A DNA stretch of 64,000 nucleotides from Myxococcales bacterium (GCA_012960035.1 DUBZ01000124.1:1-64000), one strand, 5' to 3'. Counted from the first letter of the stretch, positions 19,006 to 27,543 are shown. Program-made: numbers and translations. Notes: generated from the letters alone by a model not told the origin.

Positions 19006-19919
19006 TACTGCCCGCCGGCCCGGCACAACCGAAGCATGAACAGCATGCCGTCTAGGGTCGGCCCGACGCGTTCCTCGGCAGGGTCCTCCGCTGGGACAAT
19101 GGCTGGGCAACTCCCATCGTCGCGCTGTTCGTTTAGCAACTGGTCCAGCAACGCGTTCGTGTTGAACTCGACCCCCGGCAGCGCCTCCGCTTCGCAGTAG
19201 AAAAGAACGCGAAGCTGTTCGGACGCGCTGTACTCACCGACGAGCCCACCGCGCTCAAGTTCGCGGGCGCACCAAGGCAGCGCAGCTTCGCCTTCTTCGT
19301 CGTGCACGTTCGTAAAATAGTGAGTAAAGGACGCGACGGAGGGCCACGCGTTTTGACGGATATAATCGACGGACCAGAAGCGGTTCATGTAGAGCCCCGC
19401 CGCCGTTAGCGTCTCGGGGCGCACACTGCGCGTTCGACCGAGGAAGCCCGCAAGCATTCCGGTCGTGAAGACTCGCTCAGGCGAATTGACCGACGCTTCG
19501 CTCGCGTCACCGTACCCCCCGTCTGCTTGCTGGGCTGTGTACAAAAACTCGACTGCGCGATCACAGGGGGCATCGTACAGGTGTGACCAATCTGCGAGCA
19601 CCGACAGGGCTTCGAGCGTCCCACGAATTTCGCCTTCAGGGTCAAAGGCCAGCAAGTTGCGGGCAATCGGACCGGAAAACACTTGGCCCACGTTCAGCAT
19701 CGAACCCGCGGGAGTCTGTTGATCGGCTAGACGTGCAAGGCCTTGCGAGACCGGCTCGATCCCGACCATGATATGCGCGCGCAACTTGGACAATGCACTG
19801 CCGTGTTGCTCTACGAAACCCAACGCACGCTCGAGCCCGAGCGCTGCGCGCTCGCGCAACCCATCGATGTCCAGCGAAGGAACGACGTCGCCACCTCGTA
19901 CTTTCAAATGATCTGTCAC
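19005..19919 (-). CDS. Prenyltransferase/squalene-cyclase-repeat-like protein
   Basis: A 304-residue all-helical protein with repeats of the terpenoid cyclase/protein prenyltransferase alpha-toroid type: AVEFLYTAQQADGGYGDA and LLDQLLNEQRDDGSCP both look like QW-type turns. There is no DxDD acid motif of squalene-hopene cyclases and no zinc-site pattern of prenyltransferase beta subunits, so catalytic activity is doubtful. The start is GTG 19919 with GGAAG upstream. No signal peptide. Function unknown; it may be a structural relative used for binding. It is divergent from the deoxyhypusine-synthase homologue. Confidence 0.68.
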   Translation of the reverse strand: MTDHLKVRGGDVVPSLDIDGLRERAALGLERALGFVEQHGSALSKLRAHIMVGIEPVSQGLARLADQQTPAGSMLNVGQVFSGPIARNLLAFDPEGEIRGTLEALSVLADWSHLYDAPCDRAVEFLYTAQQADGGYGDASEASVNSPERVFTTGMLAGFLGRTRSVRPETLTAAGLYMNRFWSVDYIRQNAWPSVASFTHYFTNVHDEEGEAALPWCARELERGGLVGEYSASEQLRVLFYCEAEALPGVEFNTNALLDQLLNEQRDDGSCPAIVPAEDPAEERVGPTLDGMLFMLRLCRAGGQ

Positions 19920-20149
19920 GATCGTTCACTTCCCCGCATGCACTTTCACAAAGCCAGCCCGACGCCACCGCGTGCATTTGCACGCCCCACCCCCGAGCCA
20001 CAGCGCGAAGCGCGAGGTGGGTCGGGGACCATCCCGCAAAACGTCCCCCCCGACAAGCTCTGCAAGCGCCCACTCCACAGCCACGGGCGATCATTCAGTC
20101 GCTACAATGCGACCGTTCAACCGACACACCCCATAAATTCGGAGGCCCA

Positions 20150-21196
20150 ATGTCCCAGCTGCGGAGCAAGAGTAAGTATCGCAAAGGGCACGACGACGGA
20201 CTCGAACCGCTCGAACCACTGGATCTTGCAGCGAGCGACACCGTCGACGCGCTTGTTCGCGGCATGGCGAACACCGCTTTTGGTGGACGAAGTCTTGGCG
20301 AAGCCGCCGATGTGCTTGAGACCATGGTGCGCGACGACGACTGCTTTCGCGTCGTCACCATCTCAGGAGCCATGACAATCGCCAAACAAGGGCTGATCCT
20401 GTGCGAGATGATGGAGCGTGGATGGGTGCAAGCCATCGTCACAACCGGCGCCCTGATGACCCACGGCTTGGTTGAAGGCGCGGGGATGCAGCACTTCAAA
20501 CACCGTCCGTCGCTTGACGACGCCACGCTGTTCGAGCGCGGCTACAACCGGGTCTACGACACCATCGAACTCGAGCAAAATCTCGACGATGCCTATTCGA
20601 TCTTGAGCCACACCTTTCGTGACACACCCGGTGGAACCGTTTTGTCGAGTCGAACAATTCTCGAACAGATCGGCCAACACCTCAATGCGAATGTCAAAGG
20701 TCGCGCGATTCTCGGCGTCGCCGCCGAGCGAAACATCCCGATCTACGTCCCCGCATTCACCGACTCGGAGCTCGGGCTCGACCTTGCGGTATTCAATCAG
20801 CAACGCACACGAGACGGAAAAAAAACAGTCGGCTTCGATCCGTTTCTCGATCTGAACGACTTTGCCAAGCGCGTCAACGAACACGAAACGCTGGGGATCT
20901 TTACGATCGGGGGTGGCGTCCCGCGCAACTGGGCACAGCAGGTGGGACCCTATCTCGAGATCTCCGCCGAACGGCTCGGGCTCGATCAACCCGTTCGCCG
21001 CTACAAGTACGCGGTTCGAATCTGTCCCGAGCCCGTGCATTGGGGTGGACTTTCCGGCTGCAGTTACACCGAAGGCGTTTCTTGGGGCAAGTTCGTACCC
21101 GAAGCAGAAGGCGGCTGTTTTGCGGAAGTCTTCGCCGACGCCACCATCGCATGGCCACTGATCGTTCGCTCCGTGATGGAGCGTACTTCGGCCTAA
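20150..21196 (+). CDS. Deoxyhypusine synthase family protein
   Basis: A 348-residue NAD-dependent enzyme homologous to eukaryotic and archaeal deoxyhypusine synthase. It carries the expected NAD and spermidine regions (VTISGAMTIAKQG, TGALMTHGLVEG, FTIGGGVPRNW) and the catalytic-lysine motif EGVSWGKF near the C-terminus. Bacteria lack eIF5A, so the true role is probably transfer of an aminobutyl group to a small amine (homospermidine-type polyamine synthesis) or to an unknown protein. The start at 20150 has GGAGG four bases upstream. A longer open frame from 19793 overlaps the divergent gene and is rejected. No polyamine genes are next to it. Confidence 0.85.
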   Translation: MSQLRSKSKYRKGHDDGLEPLEPLDLAASDTVDALVRGMANTAFGGRSLGEAADVLETMVRDDDCFRVVTISGAMTIAKQGLILCEMMERGWVQAIVTTGALMTHGLVEGAGMQHFKHRPSLDDATLFERGYNRVYDTIELEQNLDDAYSILSHTFRDTPGGTVLSSRTILEQIGQHLNANVKGRAILGVAAERNIPIYVPAFTDSELGLDLAVFNQQRTRDGKKTVGFDPFLDLNDFAKRVNEHETLGIFTIGGGVPRNWAQQVGPYLEISAERLGLDQPVRRYKYAVRICPEPVHWGGLSGCSYTEGVSWGKFVPEAEGGCFAEVFADATIAWPLIVRSVMERTSA

Positions 21197-21252
21197 GCAA
21201 GGTTACCGGCCACGGTCTGGCCAAAGCTCAGAACGAAGACCTGCCCAAAGAT

Positions 21253-22908
21253 CTATGCGCCACTCGTAGCGAGCCGCAACGGGTCGGCTGTTTCCGCGAG
21301 CTTTAGCTCGGGATGTTTTTCCTCGACCCGCTTTAGATCCCATTCGCTCTTCGCCAGCAACACCGCCCTTCCCTCTCGGTCTTCGTAAACTCGCACGCGT
21401 TCCGAGAAACGAAAAATCTCGGTATCGAAGTCTGCCTGAGGCCACCTTGCGAGTTTGTAATCGAGCGGCGACAGCCCGGGCTCTACTCCGTACTCACTCG
21501 CCAGCCGATGTTGAAATACATCGAACTGCAATTGTCCGATCGCACCGAGGATCAACGTCGCAGAGCCTCCACCCGGTTCGCGAAACAACTGAACCGCTCC
21601 TTCTTGGACCAGCTGATCGATGCCCTTTTCTAGAGACTTGCGCTTCCCCACTGCTGCAACTTCAACCCGTGCAAAACATTCGGGTGAAAAGCTCGGGATA
21701 CCGGGATAGTTGAAGTCTCCCTTGTCGTTGAGGGTGTCCCCAATCCCGAATACCCCCGGATCAAACAAGCCCACCACATCGCCAGGGAATGCTTCGGAGA
21801 CTTCTTCCCGGTCTCGTCCCATCAAGAGCGTCGAGTTCGCCAGACGAATGGGTTTGTTCGTGCGAACGTGACGCGTCGACTTGCCAGCCATAAAGCGTCC
21901 GGAACATACGCGCACGAACGCGATGCGATCGCGATGGTCTTTGTCCATGTTCGCCTGAATTTTGAAGACAAAACCTGAGAAGTCCTTCGAATCAGGTTCG
22001 ACCATCCCTTTGTCAGACTCTCGCGCAGTTGGACACGGCGCCATTTCGAGAAAGCGCTCGAGCAACGGCGACACGCCAAAGTTGGTGAGCGCGCTTCCAA
22101 AGAACATCGGCGTCAGTTCACCTGCCCGTACGCGTTCGAGGTCAAACTCCGCACCGGCTCCGTCGAGCAGCTCGAGTGCATCGGTGAGCTCACCGGCGTG
22201 AATCCCGAGCGCCTCGTTGAACGCGTCACTCCCGAGACCACCTTCGATGATGTTCTCGTCGAGCAGCGTGCGCCCATGGTTGCCCCCCGAAAACATGATC
22301 AGCCGATCCCCCAGCCGGTCGTACACCCCGCGGAAGTCCTTGCCCTCCCCAACGGGCCAATTCACCGGGACGGCGTCGATCCCGAGTACCTCCTCGATCT
22401 CACTCATGAGGTCGAGGGGGTCTCGACCGAAGCGGTCCATCTTGTTGACGAAGGTAAAGATCGGAATCCCGCGCATGCGGCAGACTTCGAACAGCTTGCG
22501 TGTCTGGTTCTCAACGCCCTTTGCACCGTCGATCAGCATCACCGCGCTGTCGGCTGCCGTAAGCGTGCGATACGTGTCTTCGCTGAAGTCTTTATGGCCC
22601 GGCGTGTCGAGGATATTGACCCGAAAGCCTCGATAGTCGAAATGCATCACCGAGCTACTCACCGAAATGCCGCGCTGTTTTTCGAGTTCGAGCCAGTCGC
22701 TCTTTGCGTGCTTGTCCGAGCGACGACCGCGTACGGACCCCGCCTCTCTCACAGCCCCCCCGAACAACAATAGTTTTTCGGTGAGCGTCGTTTTGCCCGC
22801 ATCGGGGTGAGAAATAATGGCGAAGGTGCGTCGGCGCTCGACTTCGGCGCGAAGACTTCGGGCCGAAGTGCCGTCAGCGTCAGCAGCTTCTTCGTTTTCG
22901 GATTCCAT
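21253..22908 (-). CDS. prfC: Peptide chain release factor 3
   Basis: A 551-residue translational GTPase that removes RF1/RF2 from the ribosome after termination. The G1 motif is SHPDAGKTT, G2/switch I includes QRGISVSSSV, G3 is DTPGHKDF and G4 is NKMD; the RF3-specific continuation (FDVFQHRLASEYGVE, RFSERVRVYEDREGRAVLLAKSEWDLKRVEE) follows. The length is slightly greater than E. coli RF3 because of an acidic N-terminal extension of about 20 residues. The ribosome binding site is weak. It converges with the deoxyhypusine-synthase-like gene at its 3' end. Confidence 0.95.
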   Translation of the reverse strand: MESENEEAADADGTSARSLRAEVERRRTFAIISHPDAGKTTLTEKLLLFGGAVREAGSVRGRRSDKHAKSDWLELEKQRGISVSSSVMHFDYRGFRVNILDTPGHKDFSEDTYRTLTAADSAVMLIDGAKGVENQTRKLFEVCRMRGIPIFTFVNKMDRFGRDPLDLMSEIEEVLGIDAVPVNWPVGEGKDFRGVYDRLGDRLIMFSGGNHGRTLLDENIIEGGLGSDAFNEALGIHAGELTDALELLDGAGAEFDLERVRAGELTPMFFGSALTNFGVSPLLERFLEMAPCPTARESDKGMVEPDSKDFSGFVFKIQANMDKDHRDRIAFVRVCSGRFMAGKSTRHVRTNKPIRLANSTLLMGRDREEVSEAFPGDVVGLFDPGVFGIGDTLNDKGDFNYPGIPSFSPECFARVEVAAVGKRKSLEKGIDQLVQEGAVQLFREPGGGSATLILGAIGQLQFDVFQHRLASEYGVEPGLSPLDYKLARWPQADFDTEIFRFSERVRVYEDREGRAVLLAKSEWDLKRVEEKHPELKLAETADPLRLATSGA

Positions 22909-23014
22909 CAGATGTTCTTTCTATGCGTTGAAGACCACGGCGTGTCAAAAGGTTTCGACAGCGTGGTGAGATTGGTGCGGAGTATCCCGTTGAGAGACAG
23001 GGGGAAGCGAGTGG

Positions 23015-24217
23015 CTACGAAAGCAACGAAGGATCTCGACACAGGTCTTTGGTCAGGTTTTTGTGATGCGCTTCGAGGGTGCCGCCGCCGATTTCCAGCA
23101 ACTTCGCATCGCGCCACAATCGTTCGACCACGTACTCCCCCATATAACCGTTGCCACCCAGCACTTGCATGGCGGCGTCGGCCGCGCGCTTGCCAACCTG
23201 TGCGGCAAAGAGCTTTGTCGCATCGGCGTCTACGCGCTGGCCGGTGTTTGCAAGATTGATGCGGCGCGCCGTGTCGTAGACGAAGCTTCGCGCCGAGCGC
23301 CATTCGGCAAAGGTCTCGGCAATGTAACGTTGGATCTGCCCGAAGTCTCGAATCGGTTTGCCGAAAGCCTTTCGTTCATTGGCGTAGCCGGTCATCACCT
23401 GAAGCGACCTTTGGGCGATCCCCGTCGCCTGGGCGGCCAAGGTGAGCCTTTCGATTTCGAGGTTTCGCATCATGTGCTTCGTGCCTTCGCCGATCTCACC
23501 AAGAAGGTTCACCTTGGGTACGCGAACGTCGTTGAAGACAAGCTCGGTCGTGTACGAAGCGCGCATGCCAAGCTTGTCGACCCACTTCTGCCCAAGCGCG
23601 AAGCCGTCCATCCCCTTCTCGACCAAAAACGAACTGATCTCCCGGGGGCCGGTGGCCGCGTAAACAATGAAGATGTCGCCAAGGGTATTCTCGTCGATTC
23701 CGCCGTTGGTGATGAACGTCTTCACTCCGGTGATGATGTAGTCGTCGCCATCCGCAGTGGCGGTCGTCGCCATGCCCATCACGTCCGTCCCGACGCCGGG
23801 CTCGGTCATGCACATGCCACCGATCCATTCACCGCTGACGGCCTTGGGCAGGATCCGCTTGCGCTGTTCTTCGTTGCCGTTGACGTAACAGTTCTGGGTA
23901 AAGAGGATCGAATGTGCGAGCACCGCGAGGCCGAAGCCCGGGTCCGATGTCGACAGCGCCTCGAGAACCTGTACTGCCGCGATCGGATCGAGACCCGCGC
24001 CGCCATATTCTTCGGGAATCGTCACCCCGAGCAGGCCGAGATCTCCGGCCTTGAGAAATAGCGCGTGGTTAAAGCGTTCGGCGCGATCGTGGTCCGCGGC
24101 TTGGGGTTCCACTTCACGGACAACGAACTCGCGCAACGACTCAGCCAGCAGCTGGTGTTCGGGAGTCGGGGCGAACAGGTCGAGATCGCGCCAGGGTTCG
24201 CGTTCGATATCAGTCAT
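23015..24217 (-). CDS. Acyl-CoA dehydrogenase
   Basis: A 400-residue FAD enzyme that introduces an alpha-beta double bond into an acyl-CoA and passes electrons to ETF. It shows CMTEPGVGTDVMGM, the FAD-binding KTFITNGG region, and the C-terminal GGNGYMGEYVVERLWRDAK. At the position where medium-chain enzymes carry the catalytic glutamate (YEGT) this protein has GGGT, so the base must be elsewhere or the enzyme differs in chain specificity; several bacterial subgroups share GGGT. ATG 24217 is taken as start; GTG 24232 is possible, and neither has a strong ribosome binding site. It may serve the nearby acyl-CoA synthetases. Confidence 0.88.
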   Translation of the reverse strand: MTDIEREPWRDLDLFAPTPEHQLLAESLREFVVREVEPQAADHDRAERFNHALFLKAGDLGLLGVTIPEEYGGAGLDPIAAVQVLEALSTSDPGFGLAVLAHSILFTQNCYVNGNEEQRKRILPKAVSGEWIGGMCMTEPGVGTDVMGMATTATADGDDYIITGVKTFITNGGIDENTLGDIFIVYAATGPREISSFLVEKGMDGFALGQKWVDKLGMRASYTTELVFNDVRVPKVNLLGEIGEGTKHMMRNLEIERLTLAAQATGIAQRSLQVMTGYANERKAFGKPIRDFGQIQRYIAETFAEWRSARSFVYDTARRINLANTGQRVDADATKLFAAQVGKRAADAAMQVLGGNGYMGEYVVERLWRDAKLLEIGGGTLEAHHKNLTKDLCRDPSLLS

Positions 24218-24296
24218 CGTCTTCGGGCTCACTTGTGAGGGGTCACGCCGCGATCTGGAGATGGGATCGACTGCGCGGGGCTCGTGGGCCGGGAGA

Positions 24297-24989
24297 CTAG
24301 CAGGCTGCCAGGCTATCGATCACGTAGTCCCCGATGGCTCGGCGGACCCTGGGCTCGATCGCGCTGAAGACAAGTCCGATGTTGGGGACGAGCTGATAGG
24401 CGGCCTCGGCTTCGATCTCGAGGGAGCCTACGTCGGGCAATGCGAACGACAGAGAGATATGGGTGCCCAGCGGCACTTCTTCGCTACTGCGCATCAGGCA
24501 GCCATTGTCTGAAATCGAAAGAATCTCTGCGGACCAGCTTTTGCCGCGCCGGGAGCACGTCGCTTGAAGGTCGGCGTCGACCCGCGGCGTAGACCTCGGA
24601 ACTTCCTCGAAGTGCTGCTGCAGGATTCTGTACAAGTCGTGCAGGCCGGCCGGTCGCTTTACCGCTGCCATGATCTGCGGGGTCGATGTTCGAATTCCGG
24701 CGCGACCGGTGATAAGAATGATCGGAAGGTCGGCGCTCGCATCTGCTTCTGGCAGATCCAGATCGGCATCCGCCCGATGTTCGTCCAGAACCAGTAGTTC
24801 AATCTTTGGCCGATCGCCCTCACAGCTCTGCTCTAGCAGCGCCAAGTCAGTCGCGGTCAAGATCCTGTAGCCGAGGCGTCCCAAAATCTCGCGGGTCCGC
24901 TGAGCGAACGCTTCGGGGCGCGCATTCGTATACAGCAGGTGTTTCGGCGGCAGACTCAATTGTGGGGACATGCCCTCGTGAATCGGCAT
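24297..24989 (-). CDS. PilZ-domain protein with degenerate receiver-like N-terminus
   Basis: About 230 residues. The N-terminal half looks like a response-regulator receiver fold (HLLYTNARPEAFAQRTREILGRLGYRILTA, IELLVLDEH, LPIILITGRAG, VKRPAGLHDLYRIL), but the phospho-acceptor region is not the standard acidic pocket. The C-terminal half resembles PilZ (WSAEILSISDNGCLMRS, LGTHISLSFALPDVG), with the RxxxR motif only partly recognisable. It may sense cyclic di-GMP or act as a scaffold. The start is unclear: ATG 24989, ATG 24971 and GTG 25046 are all in frame. Divergent from the PAS gene. Confidence 0.66.
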   Translation of the reverse strand: MPIHEGMSPQLSLPPKHLLYTNARPEAFAQRTREILGRLGYRILTATDLALLEQSCEGDRPKIELLVLDEHRADADLDLPEADASADLPIILITGRAGIRTSTPQIMAAVKRPAGLHDLYRILQQHFEEVPRSTPRVDADLQATCSRRGKSWSAEILSISDNGCLMRSSEEVPLGTHISLSFALPDVGSLEIEAEAAYQLVPNIGLVFSAIEPRVRRAIGDYVIDSLAAC

Positions 24990-25053
24990 GCGGGCACGCC
25001 AGGTTGAGAGGTCTAACAAAGCGATGATCGCAGGCTGATCAATCACAGAACCG

Positions 25054-25069
25054 TGTGCGCTGGATCACA
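25054..25069. promoter_or_regulatory. CRP/FNR-family-like palindrome
   Basis: TGTGC-GCTGGA-TCACA matches the spacing and nine of ten arm positions of the CRP consensus TGTGA-N6-TCACA. It lies in the divergent spacer between the PilZ gene and the PAS-glyoxalase gene, where such a site could control either or both. No CRP-family regulator is in the window. Confidence 0.33.
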
Positions 25070-25177
25070 TGTAAAACACCGAACAGCGTTTGAGTGAAAT
25101 AACCGACCCCGAGTCAACGCGCGAAGAGCCTGTCGATCAATGCGCCCCCGCGAAAACTCCGGGTTACACTCGTTGGC

Positions 25178-26515
25178 GTGGAGACAAACCGTGACCTCGC
25201 CTCGTGGCTGATTTCTCACCGCAATGAAATTGAAGCGGCGATGAATCTCCGTCTTGGCCCGGCAGCTCCGAGCGTTGCTTCGCCCGAAGCCGAGGCGCTT
25301 CGACGCTTTCGGACGTACGCTTCTTCTGCACTCGTGCGCGACACCGCCGTTCCCCCGGCGCTCGACGGGTTGCGGGTCAATCAACGTCGAACCGAAGCCC
25401 TGATCCTTGCTTGGCTCGAAGCCGCAGCAGAATCCGCCGGGACCGACAACACACTTTTGCGCGATTCACTCACGCCGTTGGTTTCTCAGTTTCGGATTCA
25501 CTTGCGAGGCACATCGAGCGGACGCAAAACCCGCGGTACCCCGCGAGCCAAACGACGGATGGTGGTCGCGGCGATCGACCGGCTGGCTGAAGCCTTCCTC
25601 GCGGTAGATACCGACACCGGAACGATCGAAGATGCGAATCCCGCGGCAGGTGCCTTGCTCGGGTTGAACCAAGACGAACTGCTCGGAGTCGACGCGATGT
25701 CGTTCGTCCCCGCACCGATGCAGGCTGCGCTTTGGTGCGAACTCGACGCAGTCTGCGAAGGCGTCGAGACGCATTCATTTGCGACGACCCTGTACGACTC
25801 GAAGGGAACCTACCTTGAGATGTCCGCAAGCACGACGCGCTTTGCAACACGAGACAAGGTCTTGGCGCTGATCCTGCTGCGCCCCCGTATCAGCGCAGAC
25901 TGCCTCCCGAGAAGCGAGATCGATAGCAGCGAGATTGACGCAAACGGTGCTGCGTCGGAGGCAGGGCCTCAAGACCCCGCCGGCCCCCAGCTCACCAGCT
26001 CTCCCGACACACCGCTAGAAGCGACCGCCCACGACGTCACGACGACGTCACAACGCAATCCGAGTACAAACCCATTTAGCTGCCCAGGAGTTTCCTTGAA
26101 GTACCTCCATACGATGGTGCGTGTGTCGAATCTCGACGAATCCCTCGCCTTCTACGTCGGCGCACTGGGGCTCGTTGAAGTCAACCGGGTAGACGTCGAA
26201 GCGGGTCGCTTTACGCTCTGCTTTCTCGCCGCACCGGGAGACGAAAGCGCGCAAATTGAATTGACGTACAACTGGGACGCCGAGGCGTATACGGGTGGCC
26301 GAAACTTTGGCCACGTCGCCTACCAGGTGGACGACATCTACCAGACATGCCAGCGCTTGCAGGATGCGGGAGTCACCATCAACCGCCCACCGCGGGATGG
26401 CCACATGGCCTTCGTTCGATCCCCCGAAGGCATTTCGGTGGAGCTACTACAAAAGAGCGGCTCGCTCCCCGTACAAGAACCGTGGCAGTCGATGGAGAAT
26501 GTGGGCGAGTGGTAA
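25178..26515 (+). CDS. PAS-domain protein fused to glyoxalase I (VOC) domain
   Basis: One open frame of 445 residues. Residues 1-130 are helical (a possible RsbRD-like regulatory region, low certainty). Residues about 130-240 look like a PAS domain (AFLAVDTDTGTIEDANPAAGALLG). A disordered, acidic linker rich in S, P and T follows (about 250-305). Residues 307-445 are a complete lactoylglutathione-lyase-type domain (LHTMVRVSNLDESLAFYVGALGL, IELTYNWD, FGHVAYQVDDIYQTC, FVRSPEGISVELLQ), with H, E, H and E ligands in the expected places. An internal TTG at 26096 is preceded by AGGAG with five-base spacing and opens exactly at the glyoxalase N-terminus, so a free glyoxalase may also be made. Confidence 0.72.
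   Translation: METNRDLASWLISHRNEIEAAMNLRLGPAAPSVASPEAEALRRFRTYASSALVRDTAVPPALDGLRVNQRRTEALILAWLEAAAESAGTDNTLLRDSLTPLVSQFRIHLRGTSSGRKTRGTPRAKRRMVVAAIDRLAEAFLAVDTDTGTIEDANPAAGALLGLNQDELLGVDAMSFVPAPMQAALWCELDAVCEGVETHSFATTLYDSKGTYLEMSASTTRFATRDKVLALILLRPRISADCLPRSEIDSSEIDANGAASEAGPQDPAGPQLTSSPDTPLEATAHDVTTTSQRNPSTNPFSCPGVSLKYLHTMVRVSNLDESLAFYVGALGLVEVNRVDVEAGRFTLCFLAAPGDESAQIELTYNWDAEAYTGGRNFGHVAYQVDDIYQTCQRLQDAGVTINRPPRDGHMAFVRSPEGISVELLQKSGSLPVQEPWQSMENVGEW
26096..26515 (+). CDS. gloA: Possible separately translated glyoxalase I from internal start
   Basis: From TTG 26096 the product MKYLHTMVRVSNL... has the normal length (139 residues) and normal N-terminus of free glyoxalase I, which removes methylglyoxal as its glutathione adduct. 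AGGAG at 26086-26090 is a good ribosome binding site. The same frame is also the C-terminus of the longer PAS fusion, so either product or both may exist. The gene symbol reflects the domain only. Confidence 0.5.
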   Translation: MKYLHTMVRVSNLDESLAFYVGALGLVEVNRVDVEAGRFTLCFLAAPGDESAQIELTYNWDAEAYTGGRNFGHVAYQVDDIYQTCQRLQDAGVTINRPPRDGHMAFVRSPEGISVELLQKSGSLPVQEPWQSMENVGEW

Positions 26516-26516
26516 G

Positions 26517-26676
26517 CTAGGAGTCTGCGCGGTGGAAGGTGTGCGTGACCCGATGTGGAGACCCTGTCGATGGTAAGGCGCGAAAGCGCCGCTCTAGCTG
26601 GCTACCTTTCGCAACGCAGCCAGCGGCATTGGATCCGCGTTTGGGCGCGTGCGCCTTCTGCCGCGCAGACTCCTAG
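26517..26676 (+). repeat. 160-bp inverted-repeat element, strongly structured
   Basis: The ends CTAGGAGTCTGCGCGG (26517-26532) and its exact complement (26661-26676) form a perfect 16-base inverted repeat. Continuing inward, 26533-26547 pairs with 26646-26660 with nine Watson-Crick and six G-T pairs and no true mismatch, so an RNA read from the plus strand could form a 31-pair stem. Inside lie GGCGC-GAAA-GCGCC (26577-26590), a GNRA-capped hairpin, and GCTGGCT/AGCCAGC (26597-26624). It fills the space between two convergent genes. The right arm recurs at 57361-57395. It may be a small mobile (MITE/REP-like) element, a noncoding RNA or a terminator. Confidence 0.6.
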
Positions 26677-26691
26677 GCCCCGCCGTCTGTC

Positions 26692-27219
26692 CTATCGCAA
26701 CTTACTCCGCGTCCCGCACGACTTCGGGATCAAGTACTCCTTGATGATCTTGGCCTCGCGCCACTGCGCGATCGCAACTTGCTTCACGCGCAAGCGATCC
26801 CCTTTGGTTGTCACGAAGTCGAGACTGCATTCGATGAACGAAGTGTCTCCGTTCACGCCGACACCCTGGACTTGAAAGCCGAGCCATTCCGCGTCTGCGT
26901 TGCGGCGATGAAAGTTGCGCCCCGCCGCAGTCTCGAGACCGAACATCGGTGCGAGCGCGCCTCGACCTAGCTCCACGTCTGGTGCATAGAACTCGTCTAC
27001 CGCCTGGTAGATGTCTCCCGCACGAACGCATTCGATGAGACGCTCCACGCGAGCCCAAACCGCATCTGCGGTACGAGCTCGCATGGAGCTGGAAACCATG
27101 AGCGGATCACCGGAGCTAGGGCCCGCAATCTCGCTGCGATGCGTCGGTCCTTGCACCAACGCGAGATGGGGTTCGGCAAAGTTGCCGGGCCGGTTTTTCC
27201 GTGTCGCTCGAACCTTCAT
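26692..27219 (-). CDS. SnoaL/NTF2-like protein
   Basis: A 175-residue protein. The first 55 residues are basic and probably flexible (MKVRATRKNRPGNFAEPHL). The rest is a cone-shaped NTF2-like fold: RVERLIECVRAGDIYQAVDEFYAPDVELG, then FQVQGVGVNGDTSFIECSLDFVTTKGDRLRVKQVAIAQWREAKIIKEYLI. The fold is used by ketosteroid isomerase, SnoaL cyclases and many proteins of unknown function. ATG 27219 has GGGAG upstream and is preferred over a much longer frame to 27573 that runs through low-complexity sequence. No catalytic residues can be assigned. Confidence 0.7.
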   Translation of the reverse strand: MKVRATRKNRPGNFAEPHLALVQGPTHRSEIAGPSSGDPLMVSSSMRARTADAVWARVERLIECVRAGDIYQAVDEFYAPDVELGRGALAPMFGLETAAGRNFHRRNADAEWLGFQVQGVGVNGDTSFIECSLDFVTTKGDRLRVKQVAIAQWREAKIIKEYLIPKSCGTRSKLR

Positions 27220-27319
27220 TTCGACATCTCCCTTTCGTCCGCGCGGGTCAGAATCCGCTGTGGGTGATTCCGGTTGGGTTTGCGCTTGGCTGTTCTGGTC
27301 TGCTCTTGTCCGCTCTTTA

Positions 27320-27351
27320 TCTGCACTTTGTCTGCACTTTGTCTGCACTTG
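27320..27351. repeat. Three tandem copies of an 11-base unit
   Basis: TCTGCACTTTG is repeated three times, the last copy ending in ...CTTG. It lies in the spacer between the NTF2-like gene (minus) and yqeY (plus). The core TGCACTTTGT also occurs as a short tandem repeat inside the helicase gene near 31015-31033. It may be a slippage product or a binding array. Confidence 0.5.
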
Positions 27352-27543
27352 TCGATGCGACGCCCGATCTCGTTCAGAGATTCGGTCCCCCGTTTCGCCC
27401 CCTGTTATTTGGGACGCCTGCCTCGAGGCTTCGGTTCCCACATTTCTGGGATCGAGGTCGGTGCAGTCCTGAGACATTTCGCGTCGACCTGAAGCCGCTC
27501 TCCCCGTATGCTGTGCGCTTCGTACTGAACCCGGGGGTGCAAC

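Noticed and set aside
19793-20149. N-terminal extension of the deoxyhypusine-synthase frame
   Set aside because: It overlaps the divergent start region and has no family homology; GGAGG precedes ATG 20150.
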